From contig JAQUWD010000016.1 in NCBI GenBank assembly GCA_028693055.1, positions 1 through 64,000 on the forward strand: DNA of 64,000 nucleotides, written 5' to 3'. Below are positions 61,022 through 64,000 of the stretch, piece by piece. Below the pieces are notes generated by a model, which was given only the letters and a program-made list of their open reading frames with translations, did no database searches and had not been told where the DNA came from. The number at the start of each line of letters is the position of its first letter. The stretch's first letter is position 1. Position numbers and translations under genes: made by a program. This DNA comes from Eubacteriales bacterium. Its GTDB lineage: Bacteria > Bacillota > Clostridia > Christensenellales > Aristaeellaceae.

Positions 61022-63550
61022 ATGGTGCAAAAGAATACTTTGCGGGAGAGTGCAAGGGCGGCTGTGGCTTTTTGCGTCCCGGTGGCTTTGTATTTGTTGG
61101 TGATGGCTGCGCTGCGTATTGTGCCCTTTGGCGATCGAACGCTGCTTTTGTGGGACGCGGACGGGCAGTACTGCTCCTTCTTGGCTGCCTTACGGGGTGC
61201 GCTGTTAGGGGAGAATGATTGGCTCTATAGCTTTTCTCGGCTTTTGGGAAGCGGTACGCCGGGCCTTTTTGCCTACTATCTGGCTAGCCCGGTTAATTTA
61301 CTAGTCGTATTCTTTTCTGTAGAAAACCTGCCGCTGGCGTTTTCCGTCATTGTGCTTATAAAGCTAGGGCTGTGCGGGCTTAGCTTTTCGTACTATTTGC
61401 ACAAAACCAGTGAGCTGGGCTGGAAAGGGCTGCTCTTTTCCACCGGCTATGGGCTGATGGGATATACGGCGATTTATTTTTGGGATATTATGTGGCTGGA
61501 CGCAGTGATCCTGCTGCCGTTGATCGTGCTGGGGCTTCGCCGTCTGCTGGATGGCGGCAAACCCTTCTTGTATACAGTGTGCCTTGGACTGGCGCTGTTT
61601 TGCAACTACTATATCGGCTTTATGCTCTGCCTGTTCGCCGTGCTCTATTTCCTTTGCGGAATGATGCTGCGCCGAATAGAGCGTAAGCCTGTGCGCTTCC
61701 AAACGGTCGGTCGCTTCGCGCTGGCGTCGCTGCTGGCGGGTGGGCTGGCGGCTGTGCTGTTGCTGCCGGCATTTCTGGCGCTGCAAAAGGGAAACCCGAT
61801 CTGGTGGAATACCGCCCTGCGTTTTAGCCGTGAAAATGCAATGCTGGATCTGTTCACCAAATTTTATACCGGAGCGGTGGACTACGACCAGCTCCGCTAT
61901 GGATTGCCCAATCTTTATATCGGCATTCCAATGCTGGCGCTGGCTGGAGTCTATTTCTTGCATCCGGCTGTACCCAAGACGAGAAAGCTGCATACGGCGC
62001 TCCTGCTGGGAGTGTTTGTGATTAGCTTCTGCGTTCACTTCTTTTATATGCTTTGGCATGGCTTTGATTCGCCCAACTGCATGCCTGCCCGGTTTTCCTT
62101 TTTGTTCAGCTTTCTCCTGATCGACGCGGCGGCGCAGGGGTTCAAGGCGCTGACGGAAAGTAAACTTCGTCTGTCGTCTGCCCGGGCAGTGGGGCTGGCG
62201 GTAGGATTTCTGATGATAACGGCAGTGCTGTTTAGAACGGAGCTGCCCGCCTATTTGGCTTATGAAACCGTTGCTTTTGATGTGATCGTTTTTCTTTGCA
62301 CGGTTGGGCTGTTGTCGGCTATGGACCGCAAGGGACTGCAACAAGCCGGAACGCTGCTGCTATGCGCTATGCAGTTTGGTGGTTTGGCGCTTAACGCCTA
62401 TTTTTGTGTCAAAAGGCTTGACGTGATTAACGAAATGCGGGTTTCTGAATATCAGGATACGGTTTCGGAGCTTTCAGCGCTGACAGAGCGAATCAAGAGC
62501 GAGGACGACGGCTTGTATCGCATGGAAAAGAACTTTGCCCGCAGTGAGAACGACGCGCTATTGTTTGACTACGCGGGACTGAGCCATTATAGCTCCGATG
62601 TAAACCGCAGCGTCAACCTATTGGGCGCCGGTCTTGGCTTTCATCACGCGTATCTGTACACCAGCTATGATAATGGCGCAACGCCGGTGCTGGACGGCTT
62701 ATTCTCCGTCAAATATCTCTTATGGAAAAAGGAAAATTCTTTGGCGGACGCGCCGGTAGGCTTTGTTCCCTTGTGGAAGGACGGCGACGTAACAGCTTAT
62801 GAAAACCTGACGGCAATGCCCTTTGCTTTTCTGGCTGCCGCCCCAGAGATGGAGAGCTTTTCGCTGGAAGACCCCTTTGATAACCAGAATCAGTTGTTGA
62901 GCGACTTGACGGGAACCCCTGTGGAGGTGTTCACCAAGGACGAGGCCTACAGCTGTGAAATACAGGGCAATGAAATGCGGGTTACCCTACCCGTGGCGGC
63001 GAACCAGCAGCTCTACTTACAAACGACGGGAGCCTATTTTTACTGGAATGACGGCGGTATGGAGGATGGGCACCGTTTTAGCGGCTGCGTGGCGCTTCCT
63101 CTATCGGAGAAGGACGAGGTTTATCAGCTTACGGCGCTACAAAGCGAAGGGGTGGAGCCTTCCTGCCTAGTGTACCGCTACCATGCCGATGAATGGCAGC
63201 GAGCCTATGAAGCGCTGCAAAAATGCGACGTGAGCAGTGATACGGATTCCCATCTGACGATACGCGCCGTGATGGAGCAGCAGGAGGGGCAATTGGTTTT
63301 TACGCTACCCTATGACGAAGGCTGGCAGGTAACGGTGGATGGTAAACGCATGGATACCGTCTCCCGCTATGGGGCGCTGCTAGCAGTGGAGCTTTCTATG
63401 GGCGAGCATATGGTAGAGCTTCGCTACATCCCCGCCGGATTGCTTCCCGGTGCAGTGATCAGCGTCGTAAGCCTATTGAGTATGATGGGCTGGGCGTGGC
63501 TCTGCCGACGTAAAGCCCGTGTTCACACCTCTCCCCGTTCCTTGGCATAG
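61022..63550 (+). CDS. YfhO family membrane protein
   Basis: 842 residues from ATG 61022 (AGGAGG five bases upstream; the ATG at 61019 is too close). About 12 membrane helices fill residues 10-470, and an extracellular C-terminal beta domain of about 330 residues follows, with one last helix. The DADGQYCSFLAAL motif near residue 43 is typical of YfhO. In Bacillus, YfhO-type proteins glycosylate lipoteichoic acid or other polymers using lipid-linked sugars. It fits with the GtrA/GtrB module at 21825-27493 but is not next to it. Confidence 0.88.
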   Translation: MVQKNTLRESARAAVAFCVPVALYLLVMAALRIVPFGDRTLLLWDADGQYCSFLAALRGALLGENDWLYSFSRLLGSGTPGLFAYYLASPVNLLVVFFSVENLPLAFSVIVLIKLGLCGLSFSYYLHKTSELGWKGLLFSTGYGLMGYTAIYFWDIMWLDAVILLPLIVLGLRRLLDGGKPFLYTVCLGLALFCNYYIGFMLCLFAVLYFLCGMMLRRIERKPVRFQTVGRFALASLLAGGLAAVLLLPAFLALQKGNPIWWNTALRFSRENAMLDLFTKFYTGAVDYDQLRYGLPNLYIGIPMLALAGVYFLHPAVPKTRKLHTALLLGVFVISFCVHFFYMLWHGFDSPNCMPARFSFLFSFLLIDAAAQGFKALTESKLRLSSARAVGLAVGFLMITAVLFRTELPAYLAYETVAFDVIVFLCTVGLLSAMDRKGLQQAGTLLLCAMQFGGLALNAYFCVKRLDVINEMRVSEYQDTVSELSALTERIKSEDDGLYRMEKNFARSENDALLFDYAGLSHYSSDVNRSVNLLGAGLGFHHAYLYTSYDNGATPVLDGLFSVKYLLWKKENSLADAPVGFVPLWKDGDVTAYENLTAMPFAFLAAAPEMESFSLEDPFDNQNQLLSDLTGTPVEVFTKDEAYSCEIQGNEMRVTLPVAANQQLYLQTTGAYFYWNDGGMEDGHRFSGCVALPLSEKDEVYQLTALQSEGVEPSCLVYRYHADEWQRAYEALQKCDVSSDTDSHLTIRAVMEQQEGQLVFTLPYDEGWQVTVDGKRMDTVSRYGALLAVELSMGEHMVELRYIPAGLLPGAVISVVSLLSMMGWAWLCRRKARVHTSPRSLA

Positions 63551-63558
63551 GATGGGAG

Positions 63559-63587
63559 GGGCGGCGGTTATCGAGTTTTCGCCGCCC
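63559..63587 (+). repeat. Hairpin between the yfhO-like gene and mazF
   Basis: GGGCGGCG (63559-63566) pairs with CGCCGCCC (63580-63587) around a 13-base loop. There is no T run. It lies 18 bases before the mazF ATG, close to its ribosome site GAGG, and may affect expression of the toxin. Confidence 0.5.
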
Positions 63588-63605
63588 GGGAGTGAGGATT
63601 TTTTC

Positions 63606-63962
63606 ATGAAACGCGGCGATATTTATATGGCTGAGCTGGACCCTGTCATCGGTAGCGAGCAGGGCGGCCGCAGGCCGGTATTGATTATACAAAACGATCG
63701 GGGAAACCGCTATGCGCCTACCGTCATTGCCATTCCCCTGACCGCCAGTACCCAAAAGCCTGATTTGCCCACCCATGTACGGATTCCTGACGGAGAGGGC
63801 GGCCTTTGGCATGACTCCATTGTGCTGTGCGAGCAGGTGCGCACGCTGGAAAAAACCCGCCTAGCGCGCTATTTGGGCACGCTGCCCTTAAAGAGCGTAA
63901 AGGCGGTTGAAAAAGCATTATTCGTTTCGCTGGATATGACCTGCGAATGTGACTCACACTAA
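63606..63962 (+). CDS. mazF: MazF/PemK family endoribonuclease toxin
   Basis: 118 residues from ATG 63606, eight bases after GAGG. The protein opens MKRGDIYMAELDPVIGSEQG and has GRRPVLIIQND and IAIPLTAS, carrying the Arg and Thr/Ser of the active site. It cleaves mRNA at specific sites. In Bacillota the antitoxin gene is usually just upstream; here the upstream gene is the yfhO-like one, and no MazE-type gene is seen. Confidence 0.9.
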   Translation: MKRGDIYMAELDPVIGSEQGGRRPVLIIQNDRGNRYAPTVIAIPLTASTQKPDLPTHVRIPDGEGGLWHDSIVLCEQVRTLEKTRLARYLGTLPLKSVKAVEKALFVSLDMTCECDSH

Positions 63963-63982
63963 AGAGTAAAGGGGCGATTTGA

Positions 63983-64000
63983 GTGGAGAAACCGTGGTTT
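63983..64000 (+). CDS. Start of an unidentified gene (cut by window edge)
   Basis: GTG 63983 follows GGGG by eight bases and codes MEKPWF before the edge. The gene is 20 bases after the mazF stop. The start MEKPWF is common in AMP-forming acyl-CoA ligases, but six residues are too few to say. Confidence 0.35.

Noticed and set aside
61364-62344. 326-codon open frame on the minus strand
   Set aside because: It lies wholly antisense to the yfhO-like gene, has no ribosome site, and its Gln/Arg/His-rich product is typical of the complement of a membrane-protein gene.

Overview
The window is a bacterial chromosome segment from an endospore-forming member of the Clostridia (Bacillota). The evidence is spoIIE, a spoIIAA-spoIIAB-sigF operon, a protein with a Spo0A-type DNA-binding domain, Spo0A-box-like sites, RqcP, a YesM/YesN-type two-component pair and many AGGAGG-type ribosome binding sites. 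Base composition is fairly GC-rich for a clostridium. An anaerobic life is suggested by a ferredoxin-dependent indolepyruvate oxidoreductase. The species cannot be named from the sequence alone. No transposase, integrase, phage gene, rRNA gene or CRISPR array was seen.

Layout, left half. 1-8105 (minus) looks like one long operon: paaK, iorA, iorB, a second paaK, a tandem-ACT protein, alanine racemase, a membrane protein, rsmD and the start of coaD. 8106-8501 holds its promoter and a 154-bp mosaic of perfect hairpins. 8502-13810 holds spoIIE (with a Spo0A-type promoter), a tandem FMN-binding protein, a Spo0A-like regulator with a damaged receiver domain, a DUF378 protein and a beta-propeller protein. 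13962-21836 (plus) holds a TSCPD protein, a DEAD-box helicase, a CofE-like ligase, then rqcP-ispD-ispF-comEC-holA; a maltose acetyltransferase runs the other way. 21825-27493 (minus) is a surface-sugar operon: DegT aminotransferase, acyltransferase, WxcM/FdtA-like ketoisomerase, GtrB-like transferase, GtrA flippase and a large membrane protein. A YeiH-type exporter with a divergent LysR gene and a DUF4091 protein follow.

Middle and right. 31454-31851 is a four-tRNA cluster (Lys, Leu, Gly, Gly). 32066-36299 is a carbohydrate ABC importer with a uroporphyrinogen-decarboxylase-family protein. It is divergent from a YesM-type kinase and a response regulator gene that is frameshifted here. 39795-45227 is a tight five-gene run: zinc ribbon protein, membrane protein, ABC exporter, a GNAT-phosphomannose isomerase fusion and an acyltransferase-like protein. 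The spoIIA operon (minus) and a 49-residue acidic protein lie at 45298-47122. Then come a P-loop protein, rimO, pgsA, cinA C-domain and recA. An NADP-type beta-hydroxyacid dehydrogenase, a NahK-like kinase with a nucleotidyltransferase, a VanY-type peptidase, mnmG, two large membrane proteins, a tandem NTF2-like protein and a mazF toxin gene complete the window.

Main themes: aromatic 2-oxo acid/aryl-CoA metabolism, sporulation control, cell-surface glycosylation (GtrA/GtrB module, YfhO, DUF6056), sugar uptake and salvage, and core housekeeping. The items most worth a second look are the phosphorylation-deficient Spo0A paralogue with its own 0A box, the Gtr module with dedicated amino-sugar genes, the GNAT-ManA fusion, the small acidic protein beside the spoIIA operon and the hairpin mosaic at 8345-8498.
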